Origin: JBLHKW01 sp047618565
GTDB taxonomy: Bacteria > Planctomycetota > UBA1135 > GCA-002686595
Direction: 5' to 3'
Length of the DNA stretch: 31,659 nucleotides
Assembly (NCBI GenBank): GCA_047618565.1
Contig: JBLHKW010000050.1
Span: 1-31,659 of the forward strand
The translations under genes and the position numbers were made by a program. The first letter of the stretch is position 1, and every line of letters begins with the position of its first letter. This document shows, in pieces, positions 17,501 to 24,611 of the stretch. Below the pieces are notes generated by a model. The model was given only the letters and a program-made list of their open reading frames with translations. It ran no database searches and was not told the DNA's origin.

Positions 17501-17878
17501 CTTCGCCCGAAGAAGCTGAACCTCCATCGCGCGCACAAGCAAAATGCGAATCACAACCAGGACGACGATGGCGTCATTGCGAACGTCAGTGGCGAGAACG
17601 TCGACCTGATCCTTCCTCGTGAGTCCCATGAGATCGTCCTCCAGGTTCCCGGGGGCAGCCCTGTTCCCGCGATCTGTGAATGGGAAGGTGACGATTGTGT
17701 CGTGCCCGAATCCGGGTCGGACAGGCGCCTGACCCTGCGCTTCAAGCGTTCCGACCTGCAGAACTCGGTTCTGGCGGGCATGGCAGCAGGTTCCATCCAG
17801 GAGAACGCCCGCCGTGTTCGAGTGCAGCTCGTGGTCGACAGCCAGGTCATCGGCAGCGTGCAGATGCGCATCAAGTAG
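14567..17878 (+). CDS. Secreted FG-GAP (beta-propeller) protein with about six Ig-like domains
   Basis: This 1103-residue protein starts at ATG 14567, which has GAGGAG about 8 bases upstream and opens a signal peptide ending in ANAQ. An ATG at 14528 would only add a charged leader. Residues about 35-420 hold seven FG-GAP/integrin-alpha-like blades with Ca-binding D-x-[ND]-x-[ND]-G loops, such as DVNFDGKEDF, DMNGDGCPDF, DVNADGHADV, DMNNDGYDDV, DFNGDGYLDL and DIDGDGHPDI. From about 427 to 972 there are about six Ig-like modules, introduced by V-D-x-T-x-P joints (about 513, 599, 688, 783 and 882). The last 130 residues (from QFQLRPKKLNLHR) form a distinct beta-rich domain. This is an extracellular adhesion or matrix-type protein. 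It is alone on its strand and is followed by a terminator-like hairpin. Confidence 0.88.
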   Translation: MRSEFPCRSAAALFLLSLVPLANAQSTPATVSEVYCIDGDPNEGYFGTWLASAGDVNFDGKEDFITGAPWKQAASQSQTRGYARVISGADGATIYHFAGDEPGNEFGHSVAGVGDMNGDGCPDFLVGSRGYSGANGTANYAKAFSGADGSLLYKFTGTGGYGYHVSAAGDVNADGHADVIVGSDNHPYADVFSGIDGTLIKRLVGLISGGFGRSVGRVGDMNNDGYDDVAVSEDFYIHIFSGQAMTTGAGPELLFYLPMGGGTKFGNRPTDFNGDGYLDLVVGEPFAGSQNGRISVYSGFDGTVIAYIADPAGTPSNQFGRHTDVADIDGDGHPDIVTCSISWGSTNGLLTTVGGIYAFSGVDFSLICSIEDPGTNHGFGNTVAAINVDGVGPSEIVVSQLAANSYVGTVCVYRGCDGSTGPPSDGDAPIVAITSPLNGAIIGESFVPIAATVDDASATDVTSAPGGLFVSLPEGGGTANGTIAGLVEGTNTLAVTATDSAGNTGAGAVTIIVDTLSPTIELVSPAPGTVYGSSPATVTVNVADASSSTCLIGGLQFTIPAEGGAASAPVALVEGSNVIEVLVTDAAGHSTSLLLSVVLDLTAPVISVDSPLDGAIYGAGQELVAVTATVDDLTSTDVSSTPAGVNTSLPAGGGIAAGAVSLVEGSNPIVVTATDASGRASSSTVTVLLDTTGPVVTLTSPVHLAAVSGTVDFDAVATDALPGTGVERVACFVDELLVATAFAAPYGFVYDTTVLLDGEHTFSVVAYDNLGNESASSSALVLVDNTAPAIEFASLLEGEYVSGTADVSVSASDAGSGLASVEVLVGGLAPTTDPSTLFDPAVPAALLSGSDNTLVYPDGVLSLMARAVDEAGNETVIEITALVDNTAPDRTLVSPTDGKRVKRIMTIEAVASDANLDRIEIHVGGILVGTSTTSPFEIDFDTRTVLDGDLLVEAHVFDLAGNLVVSSAVVLVDNMQFQLRPKKLNLHRAHKQNANHNQDDDGVIANVSGENVDLILPRESHEIVLQVPGGSPVPAICEWEGDDCVVPESGSDRRLTLRFKRSDLQNSVLAGMAAGSIQENARRVRVQLVVDSQVIGSVQMRIK

Positions 17879-18004
17879 CCGGGGAGAGCAGCAGAGCGAG
17901 AATCCGACGTTTCATTGAGAGACAGGGAGGCAGCCCTCCAGCAGTCGCGTTTCTTGCTCTGCTCGTCGCCGCCCTTGCAGGAACGGCAATGACCATGCTC
18001 CTAC

Positions 18005-18030
18005 GGGGGAGGCCCACAGGGGTCTCCCCC
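18005..18030 (+). terminator. Terminator-like hairpin after the FG-GAP gene
   Basis: GGGGGAGGCCC and GGGTCTCCCCC pair with one mismatch around a short loop and are followed by ATTTC. It lies 126 bp beyond the stop. No gene is seen between the stop and the hairpin. Confidence 0.6.
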
Positions 18031-18083
18031 ATTTCATGTGGTCTACATGGAGCCGGCCACCGAGCCTGGCACCGAAACACGTT

Positions 18084-18542
18084 TCACTCTCTCGACGTCC
18101 CATGCTGGACCAGGTCGAGCAGCACCCGGCGCGCAGCCAGGTAGTGCTCAACCCGCGACAGGCGTTCGTCGCTTTCGATCGCCTCGGCAACCTTCCCCGC
18201 GTCCTTCAGCTCGCCGAGGAGCGCCTCGATGCGTGGGCGTTGGTTGTCGCGCTGTCGTTGGGCCTCGATCGCCTGACCACGACGCTCGGCCCTCGGGACA
18301 GTATCCCAGATCTTCACTGTGAAGTCGCCGGACGCCGATGCGAGCTGCGTCCCGTCGGGGCTGAAACAAAGGGCCTTGATGTACGAGGCATGACCCCGCA
18401 ACTCGTGAACGGGCTCCCACGAGTTCGTGTCCCAGAGAATGCCGCGGTTGTCGTTGCCGCCAAAGACGTCCTCGCTGTCGAGGCATACGTGCTTGGGGTC
18501 CGGCGCACGTTCGCGAAAGTACAGACACCAGGTTGCACTACC
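18084..18542 (-). pseudogene. C-terminal WD40-repeat fragment (copy B)
   Basis: The minus strand reads YFRERAPDPKHVCLDSEDVFG, GGNDNRGILWDTNSWEPVHEL, then the typical blade RGHASYIKALCFSPDGTQLASASGDFTVKIWDTVP. A charged helical tail follows (RIEALLGELKDAGKVAEAI, LSRVEHYLAARRVLLDLVQ), ending in TGA at 18084. Tails of this kind close large WD40 proteins, often Ser/Thr kinases, in Planctomycetota. The gene is cut at about 18542, where IS91-like DNA begins, so the kinase or sensor part and most blades are lost. Confidence 0.75.
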
Positions 18543-18796
18543 AGGCGCTGGGCGGGCAGGGCGCTGGCGCGGCGTGCGGGACCGCAGGTGTCGTCGCGGG
18601 CGGAAAGTCCCCCACCGCTTCCGCGCCCCGCAAAGCGACTCCGGGGGCCACCGCCGTCGGCACGATCATGTCGCGCCAGGATGATCCCGGCGCGAGTACG
18701 CCGTGGTAGGTCAGCTGATGCTCACGTGGGTGCGGGATCAGGGCTGCCAGGCGCTCGAAGAACGTGAGTGGGTCGAAGACGAAGTGCGTTGTACCG
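18543..18796 (-). mobile_element. IS91-like remnant B (internal transposase fragment)
   Basis: It aligns without gaps to 12916-13169 of remnant A and is about 95 percent identical by eye. The minus strand encodes FDPLTFFERLAALIPHPREHQ and LTYHGVLAPGSSWRDMIVP. It is cut on one side by the WD40 fragment and on the other by the short integrase-type IS at 18797. Neither IS91 end is present. Confidence 0.78.
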
Positions 18797-19442
18797 CGTG
18801 CTGTCCATTTATTGCGTCGCCACCCAGTCGGAGTCGGTGCAAGGACTTGTGGAGCCCCACTCAGCATGATTTCGGCCGTGAACCGACCACGCCGGTCCAT
18901 CAGGTGCAGGCTTGATCCCGTTCTCCTTCAGCACGTTGGCGATCGTGGTCGACGCGACCTGATGCCCGACGTCCTTGAGTTCGCCCTGGATCCGGCAGTA
19001 GCCCCACGAGGGATTCTCGAAGGCGAATCGGACGATGAGTGCCTTGATTGCCTTCATCAAGCCGGGCCTGCCCACGCGGTTCACGACGAACGTCCATTTG
19101 GCCGCGATAAGCCGCGTATGCCAGCGGATCAACGTGTCTGGCGTGACGATTGTCGCCACCGCGTCGAGCGCCCGCCGTCCCAGGAGCTTAGCCTTGGCCG
19201 CCAGACGCCGGCGTTGGTCGTCGTTCAACCGCGGCACCTTCCCGCCGCGTTGTTCCTGGAGTACGCGGTTCTCCTCGACGAGGTACTCGATGACGTGCTG
19301 TTGGTGCCGGTTGACCCAGCCCGAAACGGTCATTAGCAGGCCTTGAAGCGGGTGATACTCGGCTTGCATAGCCCCATTGTAGGGCCTCGCAAACGCCTGC
19401 CCTGGCGACGGTTACGCCACGTCCGAGTTTATGGACAGGACG
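18797..19442 (-). mobile_element. Short copy (646 bp) of the integrase-type IS with a 641 bp internal deletion
   Basis: The left 113 bp (18797-18909) match 7175-7287 and the right 533 bp (18910-19442) match 7929-8461. Exactly the segment equivalent to 7288-7928 is absent, and both inverted-repeat ends are kept. The join at 18909/18910 (GGTGCAG then GCTTGATC) falls in a short stretch of similar bases. This is the structure of a non-autonomous derivative that could be moved in trans by the full element's transposase. Confidence 0.85.
18910..19369 (-). pseudogene. N-terminal part of the integrase-type transposase (deletion copy)
   Basis: Starting at ATG 19367-19369, the frame encodes MQAEYHPLQGLLMTVSGWVN and the helix-turn-helix and HTH_21-like regions as far as NVLKENGIKP. 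Codon 16 is TCG (Ser) here, against TAG in the long copy. After the deletion join the frame shifts into terminal sequence and stops near 18809, so the whole DDE core is gone. The product, if made, would contain only the DNA-binding part. Confidence 0.82.
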
Positions 19443-19528
19443 GGCAGTACTCCGCCATCGGCCGATCTAGAACCCGCAGCCAAGGCTGAAGGAACAGCCG
19501 TAAATGCTTCAGCGACTGGAACTTGGAA

Positions 19529-19603
19529 TGGGGCCAGCGGCCGGACTTGAACCGGCGACCGCTGCTTTACGAAAGCAGAGCTCTACCACTGAGCTACGCT
19601 GGC
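19529..19603 (-). tRNA. tRNA-Thr (anticodon CGT)
   Basis: The minus strand folds into a complete cloverleaf. The acceptor stem GCCAGCG pairs perfectly with CGCTGGC, the D arm is GCTC-AGTGGTA-GAGC, and the anticodon stem-loop is CTGCT-TTCGTAA-AGCAG. The T arm is GCCGG-TTCAAGT-CCGGC. Anticodon CGT reads ACG (Thr). A 3' CCA is encoded. It lies 33 bp after the stop of the HEAT-repeat gene on the same strand, so it may be co-transcribed or have its own promoter in that short gap. Its 3' end faces the IS-rich region. Confidence 0.95.
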
Positions 19604-19636
19604 TTCCTTGTTTCCGTCGAGTTGTTGCCGGGGGCT

Positions 19637-21715
19637 CTACTCGGAGAGCGTGGCGGCGACGCCGATGAGGGCGGCGCGGTCGGAGCCGGCGAGTTGCAGG
19701 CGGCCGAGGGCACGGGCGGCGGCCAGGCGGATTTCGCGGGCGGCGTCGGTGCCGAGCAGGTCGCGCAGGCCGACACCGTTTTCGGCGCCGAGCTGGTAAC
19801 GAGAGAAGATGCCTCCGAGGGCGTTGGCCGCGGCGGCGCGCGCCTCGTCCGAGTGCTCGGAGTCGGTGGCGACGGCCATCAGGGCCTCGATGTTGTCAGG
19901 ACCGCCGGCGGCGCCGAGGGCTCCCATGGCGGGCAGGATGACGGCGTCACCGCGGGTGGCCAGGCACGCGGCCAGGCCTGCGGTCGCGGAGGTGATGTCG
20001 GTCTGGCCGGCGCGCGCGAGGCGAGCGAGGGTCTTCGAGGCGCGCTGGGCCAGGCCCTCGGCGCGGGCGCGGTCGCCACTCAGGTTCTCCTCGAAGACGG
20101 CGTCCAGGGCCGAGAGGTCGGCGGAATCAGCGACGGTGCCGGCGAAGCGATCACCGTAGAGGTCGGTGGTTTCCGGGTCGTTGCTGACCAGGAACACGGG
20201 CGTGTTCGCGAGCGCATCGTTGCCGGCGATGTCGGCCAGGACCTGGTCGAGGGTCATGTCGGTCAGGCCGTCGCCGACGAGGATCGCGTCGACGCCGGGC
20301 AGGCGGTGCAGCATCACGATGCCGGCTCCGCCGGTGCCGCGGTGGTTGACCGTCACGGAGTTGCCACCCAGGTTGCGGGCCAGCGCGTCGGCGCGCTCGG
20401 TGCGAGCGTCGATCAACGCGACGATGCGCACGATCTCCCGCCCGGCGGCGGCGCCGAGACTGCTGACGACCGTGCCGTCGGCGGCGTGGCCACCGCGCCA
20501 GGCGGCGTTACCGAGTGCGACCGCGGCCTCGCCCTGTAGCGAGCCCTCGGAGGACTGGACGGCTTCCACGAGTCCGTCGGTGGGCTCGCTGGCCACTTCG
20601 GCCAGGGCCATGCAAAGACGGGTTCCGGTGGCGGTGTCATCGGTGAGCACGGCCCACTGCAGGGCCAGGTCGAGAGCGTCGACACCGGCCACGCTGACCG
20701 CCATCGCGGCCTGATCGGCCTGCGCTTCGAACTCGCCCACGTCGGCTCCGGCCTCGGCCAGGGCCGAGATCTTCGCGTCGATGTTCACGTAGGCGCGGGC
20801 GATGCCGGACAGAGCGCTGAGAGCATTCGCGTCGACGCCCAGGGCGCGCTCGTAGGACTGCTTCGCGAGCAGGTCGTTGTAGATGGCGCGCGGAACGGGC
20901 GTCGAGGCCAGTCCGCCGTTGTTCCAGCTCCAGACTACATCGCTGTATTGATAGGAACGCAGCACGGTGTCGCGCCGGTTGTGGTAGTCGTCGCCGGTCT
21001 GCAACAGCTGGTCGACGGCGTTTCCGGTGGAACCACAGGCTGCGGCGGCCTCACCCGCGGCGGCCGCGACGCTGCTGTCACTGTCGCCAGTCATGGCCTC
21101 GAGCACGCCCGCGGCGCGCACGTCGCCGATGTTGCCGAGGGTCATGGCCACGTTGCGGCGCAGGAAGGCATCGTCCGCATCGAGCGCCGCGATGAGCGGC
21201 GGCACGACGCCGTTGTCCATGTGCTTCAGGGCGGTCATCGCGGTGATGCGCCAGTCGTCATCCCCCACCTCGCGCAGGCCGGAGAGCAGGCTCGGAACCG
21301 CGTACTCGCCGTGGTCTGCCGACAGCTTGCGGATGATGCGACGACGCTCGAGGGCGTCGTCGGTGCCGCGCAGTTCGGTGACCAGGCCCTGGATCGCGCC
21401 CTCGTCGTTGAGACGTTCCTTGCGACCCAGCTTCGCCAGATCGAGGAAGCGGCGCGCGATCAGGTCGTACTCGCCACCCTCCACCATCATGTCGATCCAC
21501 ACCCGCGAGTCATCGCTCGAACGCCACAGGTCGTACGCTTGCTCGTTCGTCAGGCCCGACGCGATCATGCTCTGGAAGGCCGCCAGGGCCTCTTCCTTAC
21601 GCCCGCGACGCAGGAGATCGATACCTTGATCGAACTCGGTCTGCTGTGCAGTCGCCGGCATGGCGGACAGAGTGAGAGCAAGTGCGAGGCCCAGATTCCG
21701 GCGAATGCGGGTCAT
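19637..21715 (-). CDS. Exported HEAT-repeat protein with a receiver-like central segment
   Basis: This 692-residue protein starts at ATG 21713-21715, with GAGG about 10 bases upstream and a signal peptide ending in ATAQ. The frame is open farther upstream, but that part overlaps anmK and looks non-coding. Residues about 25-100 resemble a TPR-like unit (DLLRRGRKEEALAAFQ). Residues about 135-230 are HEAT repeats (YAVPSLLSGLREVGDDDWR, VVPPLIAALDADDAFLRRN). A second helical Ala-rich set covers about 290-425 and 590-690. Between them, about 428-545, alternating strands and helices (IVMLHRLPGVDAILVGDG, NTPVFLVSNDPETTDLY) resemble a response-regulator receiver fold, but the phospho-acceptor position reads Gly. 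It is probably a periplasmic scaffold. The function is unknown. Confidence 0.8.
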   Translation of the reverse strand: MTRIRRNLGLALALTLSAMPATAQQTEFDQGIDLLRRGRKEEALAAFQSMIASGLTNEQAYDLWRSSDDSRVWIDMMVEGGEYDLIARRFLDLAKLGRKERLNDEGAIQGLVTELRGTDDALERRRIIRKLSADHGEYAVPSLLSGLREVGDDDWRITAMTALKHMDNGVVPPLIAALDADDAFLRRNVAMTLGNIGDVRAAGVLEAMTGDSDSSVAAAAGEAAAACGSTGNAVDQLLQTGDDYHNRRDTVLRSYQYSDVVWSWNNGGLASTPVPRAIYNDLLAKQSYERALGVDANALSALSGIARAYVNIDAKISALAEAGADVGEFEAQADQAAMAVSVAGVDALDLALQWAVLTDDTATGTRLCMALAEVASEPTDGLVEAVQSSEGSLQGEAAVALGNAAWRGGHAADGTVVSSLGAAAGREIVRIVALIDARTERADALARNLGGNSVTVNHRGTGGAGIVMLHRLPGVDAILVGDGLTDMTLDQVLADIAGNDALANTPVFLVSNDPETTDLYGDRFAGTVADSADLSALDAVFEENLSGDRARAEGLAQRASKTLARLARAGQTDITSATAGLAACLATRGDAVILPAMGALGAAGGPDNIEALMAVATDSEHSDEARAAAANALGGIFSRYQLGAENGVGLRDLLGTDAAREIRLAAARALGRLQLAGSDRAALIGVAATLSE

Positions 21716-21942
21716 ATCAACGATCCTCAACGGGGGGGGAGTGCGCCGCTCGACCGTCGGCTCGAGAGCCGGTCGACAACGGGCTTGGGGGGGGATGGGC
21801 ACGATCAACTGCGGGCATTGGCGGAAGCCATTGTCCGAAAAACAGTTGCGGCATGATAACGGGGACGGGGTGGACGTCAAGGCGGAGGCATGGGTCGCCG
21901 CCCTGGATGACCGCAGCGCTCTACCTCCCGACAGCCCGCCCG

Positions 21943-23154
21943 CTACAGGGATTTCTGCCCACCGGCCGGGTGGGGGAAAGCCGGAGGCGGGCTGAGCTTG
22001 CCCAGGGTCCGGCCCGGACTCGCGCCCGTGGCGGCTGGATGGGTCGTCGAAACCCCACCCACGGCCCACAGGGCCAGGACCACGAAGGCCAGGGCCTCAC
22101 GGGCGTCAGGGTCGATCCCGAAGCCGGCGCTGGACTCGACGGGCATCGGGAAGCGCCCTTGCAAGGCCTGGCAGAGGGTCCGGTTGTGGGCTCCCCCGCC
22201 GCACAGGATCAGGCGCCCGGGCTTCGGATCGACCCAGCGCTCGATCGCATCGGCCACGGAGCGCGCCACGATATCGACCCCGCTGGCGAGCAGATCCGCC
22301 GCCCCGGAGGGTCCCGAACCGAGCCCCATGCGCCTGGCCCGCTCGAGCTCGCGCGTCAGCCAGGCCTCGCCGAAACTGTCCCGGCCGGTGCTTTTCGGCG
22401 GGGCCTGATCGAAGAAAGGGTGCTCGAGGACCGCGGCCACCCACTCCCCGTGGACGCTGCCGGCGGCTGCCAGCCTGCCATCCTCATCAAAGGAAAGGTC
22501 GAGCAGGCGCCGGCTCAGCCCGTCGAGCAGGCTGCCCGCCGGGCCCGTGTCGAAGGCCAGGGGCTCGCTGGCCAGCATCGAGATGTTGGCCATGCCCCCC
22601 AGATTGAGGATGGCGGCCGGCCGTTCGACCTTGGGGAAGAGCCACGGATCGGCCAATCCGGAGATCGGCGCGCCCTCCCCGCCCGCGGCCAGGTCGCGCT
22701 GGCGAAAGTCGCTGACGACGGTCACCCCGCAAGCCTCGGCCACGAAATCCCCATCGCCGAGCTGCAGGGAGGCGCACCCACTGGGCTCGACGCCGTCGTG
22801 ATGCCAGACCGTCTGGCCGTGGCTACCGACCAGGTCCAGCTGGACCCCGAGTCTGCCCGCGACGCGGTCCACCGCGAGGCCGAAAGCGTGGCCCAAATCG
22901 CGCGAGAGCAGGGCCACCCCACGCACGCCGACGGGCTCGCCGTCCAGCATGGCGCGCACGCGGGACGCCAGGCCCGGAGGAAAGGGCTCGATCTCGAAAC
23001 CCAGGCATTCGAACTCGTCCAGGCGCCCCGTGCGCAGATCGCCGCGGTAGCGCGCGATGGCGACGTCGATCCCGTCCGCGGAGGTGCCCGAAAGGACACC
23101 GGCGACGAACAGCTCGGGGGCCCGCAGGCGCTCGACCCAGGAATCCAACCACAT
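21943..23154 (-). CDS. anmK: Anhydro-N-acetylmuramic acid kinase
   Basis: AnmK phosphorylates and opens 1,6-anhydro-MurNAc from cell-wall turnover to give MurNAc-6-phosphate, the cytoplasmic first step of muropeptide sugar recycling. The 403-residue protein shows the family blocks: GVLSGTSADGIDVA near the N-terminus (ATP-binding loop and substrate Asp), VGSHGQTVWHH, LQLGDGDFVAEACGVTVVSDF followed by RQRDLAAGGEGAPI (catalytic Asp region), LNLGGMANIS, DTGPAGSLLD and a late LILCGGGAHN. ATG 23154 is preferred over the GTG at 23172 because it places the first motif at a normal distance. Length is slightly above that of E. coli AnmK (369). It is divergent from the sigma-54 regulator with 46 bp between starts. 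Its presence implies that the cell makes and recycles peptidoglycan. Confidence 0.93.
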   Translation of the reverse strand: MWLDSWVERLRAPELFVAGVLSGTSADGIDVAIARYRGDLRTGRLDEFECLGFEIEPFPPGLASRVRAMLDGEPVGVRGVALLSRDLGHAFGLAVDRVAGRLGVQLDLVGSHGQTVWHHDGVEPSGCASLQLGDGDFVAEACGVTVVSDFRQRDLAAGGEGAPISGLADPWLFPKVERPAAILNLGGMANISMLASEPLAFDTGPAGSLLDGLSRRLLDLSFDEDGRLAAAGSVHGEWVAAVLEHPFFDQAPPKSTGRDSFGEAWLTRELERARRMGLGSGPSGAADLLASGVDIVARSVADAIERWVDPKPGRLILCGGGAHNRTLCQALQGRFPMPVESSAGFGIDPDAREALAFVVLALWAVGGVSTTHPAATGASPGRTLGKLSPPPAFPHPAGGQKSL

Positions 23155-23200
23155 GAGCCGGAGTCTACGCACTCACCGGCAGCTATGGCAGGATGCACCC

Positions 23201-24601
23201 ATGGCCCAAAAAGAGCGCTCGATCGTGCTGGTGGTCGACGATGACGGCGACATCCGGCTGGCCCTCGAGATGCTGTTGCAATACGAGGGGTTCGAGGCCT
23301 GGACCGCCAAGGACGGCGAGGAGGCCTTCCAGCGCATCGTCGCCGAGCGCGCCAAGGGGCGCTCGCCGGGAGCGGTGCTGGCCGACCTGAAGATGCCGCG
23401 CCTGGACGGTATCGGGCTGCTCGAGAGGGTGCGCGAGCTGGACGGCGCGCCGCCCGTGATCCTGATCAGCGGGCACGGGGACGTGGCAGTCGCCGTCGAG
23501 GCCATGCAGAAGGGCGCGCAGAACTTCCTCGAGAAGCCGCTCGATGAGAAGCGCGTACTCGTGACCTTGCGCAGCGCCATGCGCGAGAGCCAGCTGGTCA
23601 CGGAGAACACGGGCCTGCGCAAGCAGCTCGCCAACAACTGGTCGATGATCGGCGAGAGCGCGGTGATGCAGAAGCTGGCGCAGCAGGTGTCCCAGGTTGC
23701 GAATTCGGACGCATCGGTATTGATCACCGGCGAGAACGGCTCGGGCAAGGAGGTCATCGCGCGCAACCTGCACGTGCAGGGCGAGCGCGCGACGGGACCC
23801 TTCATCGCCGTCAACTGCGCCGCCATCCCGCACGAGCTGATCGAGTCGGAGCTGTTCGGTCACGAGAAGGGCAGCTTCACGGGCGCATACGAGAAACGCA
23901 CCGGGCACTTCGAGGCGGCGCACGGCGGCACGTTGTTCCTGGACGAGGTGGGCGACATGCCCCTGAACGCACAGGCCAAGGTGCTGCGCGCACTCGAGAC
24001 GCACGAGATCACACGCGTCGGCGGGCGCGAGTCGATCGCGGTCGACATCCGCGTCGTCGCCGCGACGAATGCGGACCTCACCAGTGCGGTGGAGCAGAAG
24101 ACGTTCCGCCTCGACCTGTTCTACAGGCTGAACGTGATCCCATTGCGCGCGCCCACCCTGCGCGAGCGCATCGAGGACATCCCGGCGCTGGCCGAGCACC
24201 TGCTCGCCCAGGGGGCAGGTCGCTCCGGACGCTCACCGAAGGGCATCGCCGTGGATGCGCTCGAACGGCTGAAGTCGCTCGAATGGCCCGGAAACGTACG
24301 CCAGCTACGGAACGTGCTGGAGGCCGCCTCCGTCTTCGCGACCGAGGAGTGCATCCGTCCCACGGACCTCGAGGGCGTGCTGGCGAACGGGCCCGGTCTG
24401 GCCGCACCCGTGTCGGGCCGCGCCGCCGGCGAGGACCCGCTCGAATGCGCGACGTTCGAGGAGTTCAAGAACCTGTCGGAGATGCTCTTCTTCAGGAAGA
24501 AGCTCGACGACAACGCCGGGAACGTGAAACGCACCGCCGAACAGCTCGGCATGCAGCGCAGCCACCTGTACAAGAAAATCGACAGGTACGAGCTGCGCTA
24601 G
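23201..24601 (+). CDS. NtrC-type sigma-54-dependent response regulator
   Basis: This 466-residue protein has a receiver at about 7-125 with acidic pair Asp13-Asp14, phospho-acceptor Asp62 in LADLKMP and Lys112 in EKP. The AAA+ domain at about 147-375 has Walker A GENGSGKE (177-184), sigma-54 contact loop GSFTGA (224-229, a variant of GAFTGA), Walker B TLFLDE (244-249), and the sensor II region EWPGNVRQLRN. The C-terminus is a Fis-type helix-turn-helix (NVKRTAEQLGMQRSHLYKKI). It should activate sigma-54 promoters when phosphorylated. No histidine kinase is adjacent. Start ATG 23201 has AGGA close upstream; an upstream in-frame extension to 23057 lies inside anmK and is rejected. It converges on the LysM gene with 10 bp between stops. 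The targets are unknown. Confidence 0.93.
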   Translation: MAQKERSIVLVVDDDGDIRLALEMLLQYEGFEAWTAKDGEEAFQRIVAERAKGRSPGAVLADLKMPRLDGIGLLERVRELDGAPPVILISGHGDVAVAVEAMQKGAQNFLEKPLDEKRVLVTLRSAMRESQLVTENTGLRKQLANNWSMIGESAVMQKLAQQVSQVANSDASVLITGENGSGKEVIARNLHVQGERATGPFIAVNCAAIPHELIESELFGHEKGSFTGAYEKRTGHFEAAHGGTLFLDEVGDMPLNAQAKVLRALETHEITRVGGRESIAVDIRVVAATNADLTSAVEQKTFRLDLFYRLNVIPLRAPTLRERIEDIPALAEHLLAQGAGRSGRSPKGIAVDALERLKSLEWPGNVRQLRNVLEAASVFATEECIRPTDLEGVLANGPGLAAPVSGRAAGEDPLECATFEEFKNLSEMLFFRKKLDDNAGNVKRTAEQLGMQRSHLYKKIDRYELR

Positions 24602-24611
24602 AAAGTGCCGC

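Noticed and set aside
17695..18144. Plus-strand frame with a hydrophobic helix (VAFLALLVAALAGTAMTMLL) overlapping the end of the FG-GAP gene
   Set aside because: It overlaps the FG-GAP gene out of frame for 180 bp, has no ribosome site, and the hydrophobic run is the only protein-like feature.
21682..23244. Plus-strand open frame of 520 codons antisense to anmK
   Set aside because: AnmK motifs are complete on the minus strand. The plus frame is Arg/Gly/Gln-rich with no motif.
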